A program made the translations under genes and the position numbers. The notes under the pieces were generated by a model. That model did no database searches. It was not told the origin of the DNA and saw nothing but the letters and a program-made list of their open reading frames with translations. From Blastocladiella britannica (Eukaryota > Blastocladiomycota > Blastocladiomycetes > Blastocladiales > Blastocladiaceae), in contig MU625136.1 in assembly GCA_025349905.2 (NCBI GenBank), forward strand, positions 1 through 10,916: a stretch of 10,916 nucleotides of DNA, written 5' to 3'. Shown here one piece after another: positions 1 through 7,068 of the stretch (position 1 is the first letter of the stretch; each line of letters begins with the position of its first letter).

Positions 1-238
1 CGAGACGTGGTGGAACCGGGATCTCCTCGCCGTGGCGAACCAAGTGACGCAGGCCAAGCACATTCTCGAGCACGGGGTCAACGATCCGCGATTCCTTGCG
101 GGACGTCGGGCGCAGAATGGGCCGGTGGCGGACGAAGATCAGCAACAACAACAACCGGCCGAGGGGCTCAGATCTGGGACCAGCGGCTCAGGATGCAGTC
201 GGGTCATCGGCGCGGACCTGACAGCTGAATCAGCCTGA
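1..238 (+). CDS. 3' end of an unrecognised protein-coding gene (5' partial)
   Basis: An open frame enters from the left edge (first full codon at base 2) and ends at TGA 236-238, giving the last 78 residues of a protein. The first part reads like an ordinary folded C-terminus: it begins ETWWNRDLLAVANQV and continues with a helix-like stretch, AKHILEHGVNDPRF. It then becomes low complexity, with a run of five glutamines (CAG/CAA codons near 140-154) and a Gly/Ser-rich end. Codons in the first half have the G/C-rich third positions seen in the other genes here. No domain can be named from this fragment. It converges on AIP1, with 114 nt between the two stop codons. An overlapping frame (7-228) has no family resemblance, but I cannot exclude a splice junction inside the low-complexity end. 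Confidence 0.55.
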   Translation, partial: ETWWNRDLLAVANQVTQAKHILEHGVNDPRFLAGRRAQNGPVADEDQQQQQPAEGLRSGTSGSGCSRVIGADLTAESA

Positions 239-352
239 TTGTACGGATTCGTGGGAAGTGGGCAAAATTTGGCGCCAACTTTGTTTCATTTTTTCACGAA
301 AAAGTCAATACATATCGTGTTAATCAATTCATTTCTCTTGCCTGTCCGTCCA
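239..352. other. Convergent intergenic spacer (3' UTRs)
   Basis: This 114-nt AT-richer spacer lies between the stop codon of the left-edge gene on the plus strand and the AIP1 stop codon on the minus strand. It must hold both 3' ends. It contains T-rich and A-rich runs around 285-305 but no exact AATAAA on either strand that I can see. No gene is apparent. Confidence 0.6.
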
Positions 353-2633
353 TCAAGGCATCTTGGCGATCTTCCACACCTTGACGCACGCGTCGGCGCC
401 GACCGACGCCACGCGATCGTCTCCGATCCACGCAACGCCCACGGCCGCGTCGACGTGCGCGCTGCGCACCATGACGTTGGCCATGGGCCGCTCGACCGAC
501 CATACGCCGACCGCCGTGTCCAGCGCCGCCGACGCCGCCCAGTTGCCCGACGGGTGCCAGGCGATGCCCGTGATGCGGGCGGTGTGGAACGCCCATTGCG
601 TCAGCTTGAGCGTCCACGATGAGGGAGCCGCGTCCACCCCACCGGTCGCCGACGAAAACACCACCAGTTTTCCGGCCGAGTCGCCGGAAACCAGCAATCC
701 GGCAGCTGGGGTACCCGCGGGCCCAAATGCCAGCGCGGTGACGGCACCTTTCGGGCCGCCGTCGAGCTTGGCCCATGACCCGGCGTCCACGGCGCCCGTG
801 GCGGCGTTCACTTTGGCCACAAATACCGCGCGGTCCGGGGTGCCCACCGCCACCAACGTGCCCGCGCCGTGCGTGGCGACAATGGTAGCGCCTGCGGGAG
901 CTCCGGCCACGGGAACCGCTTCCGCACTACCGCCGGGAGCGACACTCACGAGTCCCGCGGCGGTAACAATGAACTTGATCCCCGACCCGGAATGCACCGC
1001 AACGCTCGTGGGCTGCGACGGCAACTTGACCGACTGCTGCTCGTGCGGGGTCACCTGGCGCACGGTGTCGTCCAAGTGAATCGACACGAGGGGCGCATCC
1101 GCTGCCGACGCTGAAATCGCCAAGTCCTGGACCTGCGACGCGGTATCGGCCACGACCGTGGCGCCGACGGCCGGGTCTGATCCCCAGCGACGGATGGCGC
1201 CATCGTACGACGCCGTGTACAGCGACTGTGAGGGGCCGTGGTACGCGACCGCGGTGATGTTCTTCTGGTGGCCCGCGAGCGTGCGGCGGACGGTGCCCGT
1301 CGCCGCGTCAAGGTAGTGCAGCTCGCCCGACAGCGAGCACGAGAGCATATGGTCGCCGGAGGCGCCGTGCGACCACAGGTTGCCCACTTGCTGGTGGATC
1401 GGGTTCGGCGTCGGGCTATTGTCGAACGCCCAAGTGCTGCAATGTTCATTTTCTTTTGGTGAGTCGAGTATCTCCAAGAGAAAAGAAAAATGGCGATCAC
1501 GTACGTGACAACCTTGGAGGCCTCCACGTCCCACAACTTGGTGGTGCAATCGGCTGACGACGTCAGCAGCTGCTTGCCATCGGCGCTCCAGCTGCAAGCA
1601 AAGATCCCCCCACGGTGGTTCGCGGTCTCGCCGCCAGCCGTGTCCACCAGCTCGCGCACCACCTCGCCCGAGGTGCCGTCGTACAGGTAGATTTTGCCGT
1701 CCAGGCCGGCCGAGACAAAGTGCGATCCGGTTGGCGAGTAGCGCACGGTCGTGACGAACCGCGAGTGCTGCGTGTGCGACTGGCCAAACTTGTACGGGAC
1801 CTGTCCAACATAACATGAGTTACAGCAACAATAGACATGAGAGAAGAAAAGTGTACCCCCGGGTAAAAGTTGACCGACATGTCGTCGCTGGCGGTGACGG
1901 CGCGGAACGGTCGGGTAGGCCGGATCGAGACGGAGTTGATCACTTTCGAGTGGCCCACGATCTCCCCGACCGACGACCCCGAGTCAAACAGGAACGCGGC
2001 GGCGTACCGGTCGCGGCCCTCGCCCACGGCCACAATGCGCTTGGACTCGGCGTCCCAGGCCAAGTCGCGGATCGCGCCCGACAGGATCGGGTACTCGGCC
2101 TTGAGGATCTGCTCTGGCTGCGTCGCGTCCCAGATGCGCACGTTGCCGCGGACGTCTTTTTTCATTATTGGTGAGGTTCATCGGCCCGTTGCAAAAATAT
2201 AAAGAATGCAATACCGCCAGAAGCAATGTAGTACCCCGACGGCGAGTACCGGGCAACCCCGACCGCGTGCGAGTGGCCCACGTACTCGGAGGCAATTTCC
2301 GGGTGCTAGTACAGGCGGATCGAGTCAGTCCCTTTCCACAATGTGTATTGCCAAGACCGCCACTTCAAAACAATTCTTGGCAGCAAAGGATCGAATGAAT
2401 ACAAGGACGCACAGCCAGATCGCGAATGACGATGGTGCGGCCATTCGAGTACAGGAACGACGTGCCCTTCGGGTGGGCGTCGAGGTTGACGGACTGGCCG
2501 CGCGTGGTGGCTGGCAGGCACGCCCAGATCGATTCTATTTTCACAGAGAGTGTGAGTGTCTTTTTATGCCTGATCAGGGGAACGTGAGTGGGGTTTGCGC
2601 ACCGCGAGAGTAGGCGGGAGCGGCGGGCGGCAT
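353..2633 (-). CDS. AIP1: Actin-interacting protein 1 (AIP1/WDR1), WD40 protein, six exons
   Basis: AIP1 binds cofilin-decorated actin filaments and speeds their disassembly, acting at cortical actin patches. Exons on the minus strand are 2633-2603, 2534-2413, 2305-2215, 2155-1857, 1800-1505 and 1436-353. They join in frame (phases 1, 0, 1, 0, 2) to 640 residues, slightly above the usual 600-615. Family-typical segments follow in order: DAHPKGTSFLYSNGRTIVIR, YSPSGYYIASGDVRGNVRIW, ESKRIVAVGEGRDRY, FDSGSSVGEIVGHSKVINSV, SDDMSVNFYPG, HSRFVTTVRYSP, DGKIYLYDGTSGE, DCTTKLWDVEASKVV, and the final blade ending DACVKVW. This is the two-propeller WD40 layout. Introns are 68, 107, 59, 56 and 68 nt, all GT-AG. 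The start is the ATG 2633-2631, giving MPPAAPAYSRESIW; it follows an A-rich leader. The identity is secure. The ten-residue first exon is the least certain part. Confidence 0.93.
2535..2602 (-). other. AIP1 intron 1
   Basis: A 68-nt intron with donor GTGCGC and acceptor AAAATAG, and a CTGAT branch-like element near 2575. Its removal joins the short first exon in phase 1 to the ESIWACLP segment. Without it the frame meets a TGA. The donor is weak, so this first splice is the least certain of the gene. Confidence 0.65.
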
Positions 2634-2789
2634 TTGGTTTTTTTTTTTTTTTTGAGGGCGGACGGTTCAAAAGAGAGTGGACAACCCGCACTGTTCTCCA
2701 CTTCCTTCCATTTCCGATCGCATACGTGCAATCTCATTGGCAACGCCATTGGGAAAGATTAAGTGGGTTAGCCGATCCGCAGTCCTTGA
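2634..2789. promoter_or_regulatory. Bidirectional promoter region between AIP1 and the divergent unknown gene
   Basis: The region lies between the AIP1 start codon (minus strand) and the beginning of the uninterrupted plus-strand frame at 2790. It holds the T16 tract. It has no plus-strand ATG and stops in all three plus-strand frames before or soon after its right edge. No convincing TATA box is seen. The right boundary is soft, because the 5' end of the neighbouring gene is unresolved. Confidence 0.4.
2638..2653. repeat. Homopolymer T16 (A16 on the minus strand) in the divergent 5' region
   Basis: Sixteen consecutive T on the plus strand. Read on the minus strand it is A16 ending 4 nt before the AIP1 start codon, so it would lie in the AIP1 5' leader or core promoter. 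Long dA:dT tracts in fungal promoters commonly exclude nucleosomes; that role here is inference. The exact length is also a likely sequencing-error site. Confidence 0.8.
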
Positions 2790-2921
2790 GTCCTGCACGA
2801 GCTGCTCCGGAACTGCCGCCCAAATCCCGCCCTTCCCGCCACCTGCCGCGAGTTTTATAATCTGTTTCGCTATGGCAATAACGACCTGGTCCATGGGCGG
2901 GCGTGTCAGTCCCCCCACTTT

Positions 2922-4759
2922 ATGCGCGGGCTCCTGACCTCGTACTGCGTGGACGGCCTGCGCACCCCACGAGACCCAACCCACGACACTGTTTTGCGCG
3001 CTCCCATTAACTACCAGCGCGTGGTCACTCCCCGGCTGATTCAATCGGTTGTTGGGTGGGCAAGGATGGAAGGCTCATGCGAGGAGCATTTTGCGACCCC
3101 GCTACAGCTAGTGTTCCAGCTGCCCATGTTCCCGATCATTGTCGGCGACCTGAGTCTGTTAGCAGTGACTCTGGAAGAGGCGCCAACTGCGCCTACCACC
3201 GCTTGGACGCTGTGGATGGACGTCAAAAACTTACCAGGACATATCAAATGACTTCCGGTCTACAGGGCGGGGCCGCTCCTCACTGATTACTGGTACAACG
3301 GCGAGCTCGAGTGTCCCGAATACCTCGTGTTTCTGGCTCTTTCGGAATGGAACGTGCAAGTGATGGACATGGCGCTAGCAGCGGCCGCCAAAGTCAATGT
3401 GCGGAGACTGATGAATGCAAACAAGTGCCTCTCGTTTACCATTGTGCGCAAGCCGCTCAAGCAGTTCTCGGCGGCCCGTATTATTCCTGGACTCGTCTGG
3501 CTCACCGAGCGTGGGGTGTAGCTGGATACGAACTGAATGTACTACGGCAAGGACTTGTTACTGACGATCCGGCCGCAGACCGAGCTGGAGCTGGACGTGA
3601 TGGAGGCGTTTGGCGATTTACTGGAAGGGGTCACGCTGCACGAGTGCTTTGCGATCTGGAACCGGCCCGAGCGTAATGCTCATTCCATGTGGCACGCTTG
3701 CTTGTCATGAATGCCAGAGAGGACGTGTGTGTTGCACCAGTGGTGGAGAATCTCATGATCGCGTTCATGGAGTTGCTGGATCTCAATGCTGCCGACAGGT
3801 TGATCGAGATGGGCATGACAACTTTCTTTCATTCATATTTTTTTTCTTATCATTGTTGGAATGCAGCACTCGATCAAGCGGCACGACACTACGCACACAC
3901 GTCTGGCGGCATCGATACCGCGTCGACACTCCTGAGGCGTCTGGCCAAAGACCGCTCGGCCCTGGTCGCTCGGCTCTCCGACCGATCCAAGTTCACCACC
4001 CAAGAGTCACGCTTTGTGCGCCGTCGGGCGCCACAATACGTACTGTCGCTGGCGGTGCTCCTCGCATGGTCGTGCCCACATCCACCCGACCCCAAATTGC
4101 TGACGGACGTAGACGACGAGCACCGCGGATATACGGGTTCCGACTACCAAGTATATGGACAACTGCTTATGCTCCGGGCCGACCGATCCGGTGCACTGGT
4201 CCGCGCGACGCTTGTCGAGATTCGACCCGCGCTACACGTAGACATATTGGAGGCATTCGTGTACAGCCTGAGTTCCGTGCATTTTGGGTCGCGAGCCAGC
4301 CGTCGAGCTCCGATCAGCACTGACCAGACGTTGTCATTTACGCAGTGCCGCGAGTGGGTGCGGCTGTATGAGCTGTGCATGATGTCCATCGACTCAGACG
4401 CGCTGTTGTTCACCAAGGCACCAAAGCGACTCATGTCGGCCCTGGAACAAGTGGTTTCGTTCGCCACCCGGACTCCGAATGAGCGACCAACGGCGTTAGC
4501 AAAAATAGTGGCCCGGGATATGCACCCTGCGCTGGTCGCGGACCTCACGTACTGGCGGTATGCGCGGGCGTGGGTGTGGGAACTATGCATTTCAGTGGAC
4601 GACCCGAAGGGCCGTCGATCGGCAACTGCAGCCGCAGGCCAGCTGGCGCGGTTGGCGCGGCATGGTCACCGCGAGGAAGCACGGGAACTGCTCAAGGTGC
4701 TGCCGGCTGAGGTCCGTCGTGCTCTTCGCGTTGTTGGTGTTCTGTCAGTGATGCAATGA
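2922..4759 (+). CDS. Unrecognised protein, five-exon model, 5' end uncertain
   Basis: I do not recognise this protein. Modelled exons are 2922-3211, 3266-3515, 3579-3672, 3720-3812 and 3867-4759. They join in frame to 539 residues and end at TGA 4757-4759. The four introns are 54, 63, 47 and 54 nt. The second is the best, with a TACTGAC branch 17 nt before the acceptor. The product looks soluble and largely helical, with leucine-rich stretches such as PEYLVFLALSEW, ELELDVMEAFGDLLEG, PVVENLMIAFMELLDLNAAD and EARELLKVLPAEVRRALR. I see no signal peptide, membrane segment or catalytic motif. 2922 is only the first in-frame ATG: the frame is open and coding-like back to 2790 (HELLRNCRPNPALP). Third codon positions look less G/C-rich than in the neighbours. 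Without the introns, in-frame stops at 3252, 3519 and 3534 would break the gene, so a decayed gene remains possible. Confidence 0.55.
3516..3578 (+). other. Intron in the unrecognised gene, best-supported splice
   Basis: A 63-nt intron with donor GTGTAG, acceptor GCCGCAG and a TACTGAC element close to the fungal TACTAAC branch consensus. Removing it takes out two in-frame stops (TAG 3519, TGA 3534) and keeps the reading frame. Confidence 0.6.
3813..3866 (+). other. Candidate GC-AG intron whose retention stays in frame
   Basis: This 54-nt, very T-rich stretch begins GCATGA and ends GAATGCAG between G/C-rich exons. Its composition and acceptor look intronic, but the donor is GC instead of GT. 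Its length is a multiple of three and it has no stop, so retention would insert 18 residues rich in Phe, Tyr, Ser, His and Thr. It could instead be ordinary coding sequence, but such composition is unlike its surroundings. Confidence 0.55.
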
Positions 4760-4787
4760 CCACTGTGACTCCTCGCATTGCGGATAA

Positions 4788-4793
4788 AATAAA
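4788..4793 (+). terminator. AATAAA polyadenylation signal
   Basis: An exact AATAAA 28 nt after the stop codon of the unrecognised gene, where the 3' UTR would be. It is the only canonical signal I noticed in a 3' position in this window. It supports 4759 as the true gene end and suggests that the gene is, or recently was, transcribed. Confidence 0.6.
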
Positions 4794-4937
4794 CAATCTC
4801 ATGTGCGCTCAGCTGCGATAAGAAAAATGCGAAATGTGACCATTTGAATTTTTCGGCGAGCCAATCAAACCCAGCTGTCCGCACACCAATTTCATCGAAA
4901 ATAAAGAACGCGGAAGAAGAAAGAATGGGGCTGCCTC

Positions 4938-4957
4938 GCCGCCGCCGCCGCCGCCGC
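4938..4957. repeat. GCC trinucleotide repeat
   Basis: Nearly seven perfect GCC units in the promoter or 5' leader region of the kinase gene, about 70 nt before its start codon. It is not inside any coding frame I support. Confidence 0.85.
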
Positions 4958-5026
4958 AAGACCCACTCTCTCTTTCGTTCACCTCAAAAAACCTAATTCG
5001 AATCAAGAAAAAAACACAATAAAAAA

Positions 5027-6920
5027 ATGATGGCCATGCACCGGCACCCAAGCGCCGCCGTGCTCATGCGACGCATGCAGCAGCAGCGACAGCGATCGCC
5101 AGTGTATCATCGTCGCACGGTCACATCGACTCCGGCCCCGGCTCCGGCGCTCCCAACTTCTGGGTCGTTGGCCGCTGCGTTTGCGCCGCACCACTTGGCG
5201 GACGACAGTCTGGACGACCACCACCCCTCTTCCTCGCATCACCTTGCATCGCCGCTGTCTTCCCCATCATCATCATCGTCATCATCATCGCCATCATCAA
5301 AGCGTCGTCGGTCGCCGCGTGTGGAACTGCCGCCGCCGCCCGTGGCTCTGGTACCTCCACGATCCTCGCGGCCGGTGGCCACCTCCACTGAGTCCCCGAA
5401 TACCCCACCCCCTCCGGTCCAGCAAGAGCATCAAACCCATGGCACCACCCCGCAGTCGCTGCTCTCGGACCCGTCGCACTTTTACGAGTCGCGGGTCCTG
5501 GCGCAGTACGCGCTGCACCCGCCGACGCGCGTGACGCTGCGGCAGCTGGTGCACATTGGCCGACACTTGAGTGCCGCCAAGCTCGTCAAATCGGCCAACT
5601 ACCTGCGCACCGAGCTTCCGATCCGGCTGGCGCACAGGCTGCGCGACTTCCAGACCGCGCTGCCGTACGGCGCCGTGTGCAACCCGCACTTGGCGGCCGT
5701 GTACGCGACCTACTGGGAATCGTTCTCGCGGCTACGTGCTTTACCGCCCGTGGAAACGCTGGCCGACAACGACGTGCTGTGCGCGACGCTGGAGGCCGAG
5801 CTGGACCGGCACCGCGCGGCGATCCCACGTTTGGCACTGGGTTTGCTCGAGTGCCATGCCCGCGGGATCTTGGCGGCCGACGCCGTCGACGCGTTCATGG
5901 CTGAAATGTTACGGTCGCGGATCGGGCGGCGGGTGCTGGCGCAACAGCACTTGGCGCTCACTCGACAGTTGTCTGCTGCGAACGATGCCGCGGCCGACCC
6001 GTTCCGGACCATTGGCGTGGTGGCCACTGACGTGTCGCCCACGGCCGCGGTCGCCCATGCGTCGCGCGTGGCCACGGCACTCCTGCTCAACACGTTCCCG
6101 TGGCTGCCCGTGGCACCGACCGTCGAAATTGTCGCCGACAAGAGCGCCGAGGACGTGCGGTTCCCGTACATTCCCGATCACCTCGAGTACATTGTGCTTG
6201 AGCTCTTGGTATGTTTTTTTTTATAAACCTTTTCCGTTTTCAATCCTCTCATTTTTTTTGTGATGAATATAGAAAAATGCCATGGTCGCCACCGTCCGCC
6301 AAGCGGCCACCAAGAGCAGCAACAACGACAACGACTCCGACACCGACGACCTGGCCGAGGCGATCAAGGCGAGGCCGATCGTGGTGACGATTGCCGCCGG
6401 CCCCGACGACGTGGTGGTGCGGGTCTCGGACATGGGCGGCGGCATTCCGCGAGCAGTGCGCCCACATTTGTTTTCGTTTGTGCGGCGGTCGTCCCCCGAC
6501 GCCACGCTGACGCCGATTGATCCCGAGGAGGTGCATGAGGCTGCGGTCGATGGCGCCGGAATCGATGCCGAGGCCGAACGCGTAGGTGCCGTTGTCGTCG
6601 CCGCTGCTGACGACGCCGCTGCCCATCCAAGAGCCGATCAATCAAATCGCGGTGAGAACGAGTCGGACCTGACCACGGGCGCCACCGCGCTGGCCAACAT
6701 GGTATGGACCACCGCCCGCGCCCGGTCGCTCCCGACCGTCCCGTTACGGCACTTGGGCTTGGGTGCCCCGCTCGCGCGCGTCTTTGCCGAGTACTGGGGC
6801 GGGGAGCTCGATGTGGCCGTGGTCGACGGGTGGGGATCCGACGCGTACCTGCGCGTCCCCCGACGCGGGACCCAGGTGGAGAACGTCAAGGCAACCGCGA
6901 TTGCCGTTGACGCCAAGTGA
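5027..6920 (+). CDS. Mitochondrial alpha-keto-acid dehydrogenase kinase (PDK/BCKDK family)
   Basis: This family phosphorylates the E1-alpha subunit of pyruvate or branched-chain keto-acid dehydrogenase in the mitochondrial matrix and switches the complex off. Exons 5027-6208 and 6273-6920, split by a 64-nt GT-AG intron, give 609 residues; 400-450 is usual. Residues 1-58 have no acidic residue and many arginines, fitting a targeting peptide. Residues 60-145 are low complexity, with a serine run near 81-89 and KRRRSPR at 93-99. The family helical domain spans about 150-330 and includes FYESRVLAQYA, ELPIRLAHRLRDF and SRIGRRVLAQQH (QH 307-308). The GHKL ATPase part has IPDHLEYIVLELLKNAM (E392, K395, N396), DMGGGIP (447-453), GLGAP (556-560), AEYWGGEL and GSDAYLR. 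Oddities are KNAMVAT for KNAMRAT, an ATP lid about 80 residues long, and GLGAP for GxGLP. The start is the first ATG of an AAAAAAATGATG context. Pyruvate versus branched-chain specificity cannot be decided. Confidence 0.93.
5264..5300 (+). repeat. TCA/TCG trinucleotide repeat inside the kinase gene
   Basis: A near-perfect run of TCA with interspersed TCG encodes the serine run near residues 80-91 of the kinase N-terminal extension. Its length probably varies between strains. It lies before the conserved kinase domain. Confidence 0.8.
6209..6272 (+). other. Kinase gene intron
   Basis: A 64-nt, T-rich intron with donor GTATGT and acceptor AATATAG. It splits the N-box between LELL and KNAM in phase 0. 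Reading through it meets TAA 6222-6224, so splicing is required for an active enzyme. Confidence 0.92.
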
Positions 6921-7068
6921 ATTTATTTTTTTTTTGGGTGAAAATGCATGGCGATTTGCAATGGGGCCTACCTGTTTTTTTTAATACCTGGGAGTGGCGG
7001 TGCCATGGACCAACCGATTGGCTCGCTGCTCTTCAAAAACCCGTAAGAAAAAACTTAAATCATAGAAA
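6921..7068. promoter_or_regulatory. Intergenic region between kinase and carrier genes
   Basis: 148 nt holding the kinase 3' UTR and the carrier promoter and leader. It contains T-rich runs (about 6922-6935 and 6974-6982), an ATTGG (inverted CCAAT) at about 7017-7021, and a short upstream frame at 7005-7046. The sequence turns A-rich just before the carrier start codon. No canonical AATAAA is seen. Confidence 0.5.
7005..7046 (+). other. Possible upstream ORF in the carrier leader
   Basis: ATG at 7005 in a strong initiation context (GCCATGG) opens a 13-codon frame, MDQPIGSLLFKNP, that ends at TAA 7044-7046, 22 nt before the carrier ATG. If transcription starts upstream of it, it could lower or regulate carrier translation. 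The codons overlapping the stop read GTAAGA, a good donor sequence, so this could instead be the edge of an alternative exon. There is no evidence that it is translated. Confidence 0.3.

Larger units (their letters stand above)
4760..5026. promoter_or_regulatory. Intergenic region: 3' UTR of the unknown gene and promoter of the kinase gene
   Basis: 267 nt. The left part holds the AATAAA signal. The right part is AT-rich, contains a GCC trinucleotide run (4938-4957) and a CT-rich stretch (about 4964-4982), and ends in an A-rich leader just before the kinase start codon. Pyrimidine-rich tracts followed by A-rich leaders are common in fungal promoters. I see no clear TATA box and no further gene. 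Confidence 0.5.

Noticed and set aside
363..1079. Long plus-strand ORF of 238 codons antisense to AIP1
   Set aside because: It mirrors the last AIP1 exon, whose WD40 identity is clear. Long antisense frames are expected opposite GC-rich coding sequence, and the translation resembles no family.
2667..3044. Minus-strand frame of about 125 codons that reads fairly coding-like (RLTHLIFPNGVANEIAR)
   Set aside because: It begins at TTG with no upstream ATG, has no splice partners I can find, and overlaps the plus-strand frame that joins to a longer gene. I could not identify it; it is kept here because the plus-strand 5' end is itself uncertain.
3252..3536. In-frame stops (TGA 3252, TAG 3519, TGA 3534) as proof of a pseudogene
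   Set aside because: All three fall inside short GT-AG segments with reasonable acceptors, one with a TACTGAC branch, and the whole model closes in frame. Decay is still possible but not required.
3516..3551. A shorter 36-nt intron using the AAG at 3549-3551 as acceptor
   Set aside because: It also keeps frame, but it is shorter than any other intron here and leaves the TACTGAC branch and the better GCCGCAG acceptor unused.
2922..4759. Assignment of the unknown gene to the NELF-B or NELF-C/D elongation-factor families
   Set aside because: A few short helical stretches (a GDLS followed some 40 residues later by a leucine run; LDVME) look faintly similar, but I could not carry an alignment further. 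Such similarity arises easily in helical repeat proteins.
5181..5534. His/Arg-rich ORF overlapping the kinase N-terminus
   Set aside because: It is a +1 shadow of the trinucleotide repeat region; the kinase frame explains the sequence.
6249..6645. Several 90-130-codon minus-strand ORFs opposite the kinase ATP-binding region
   Set aside because: They are antisense shadows of a well-identified domain, with no start context or introns of their own.
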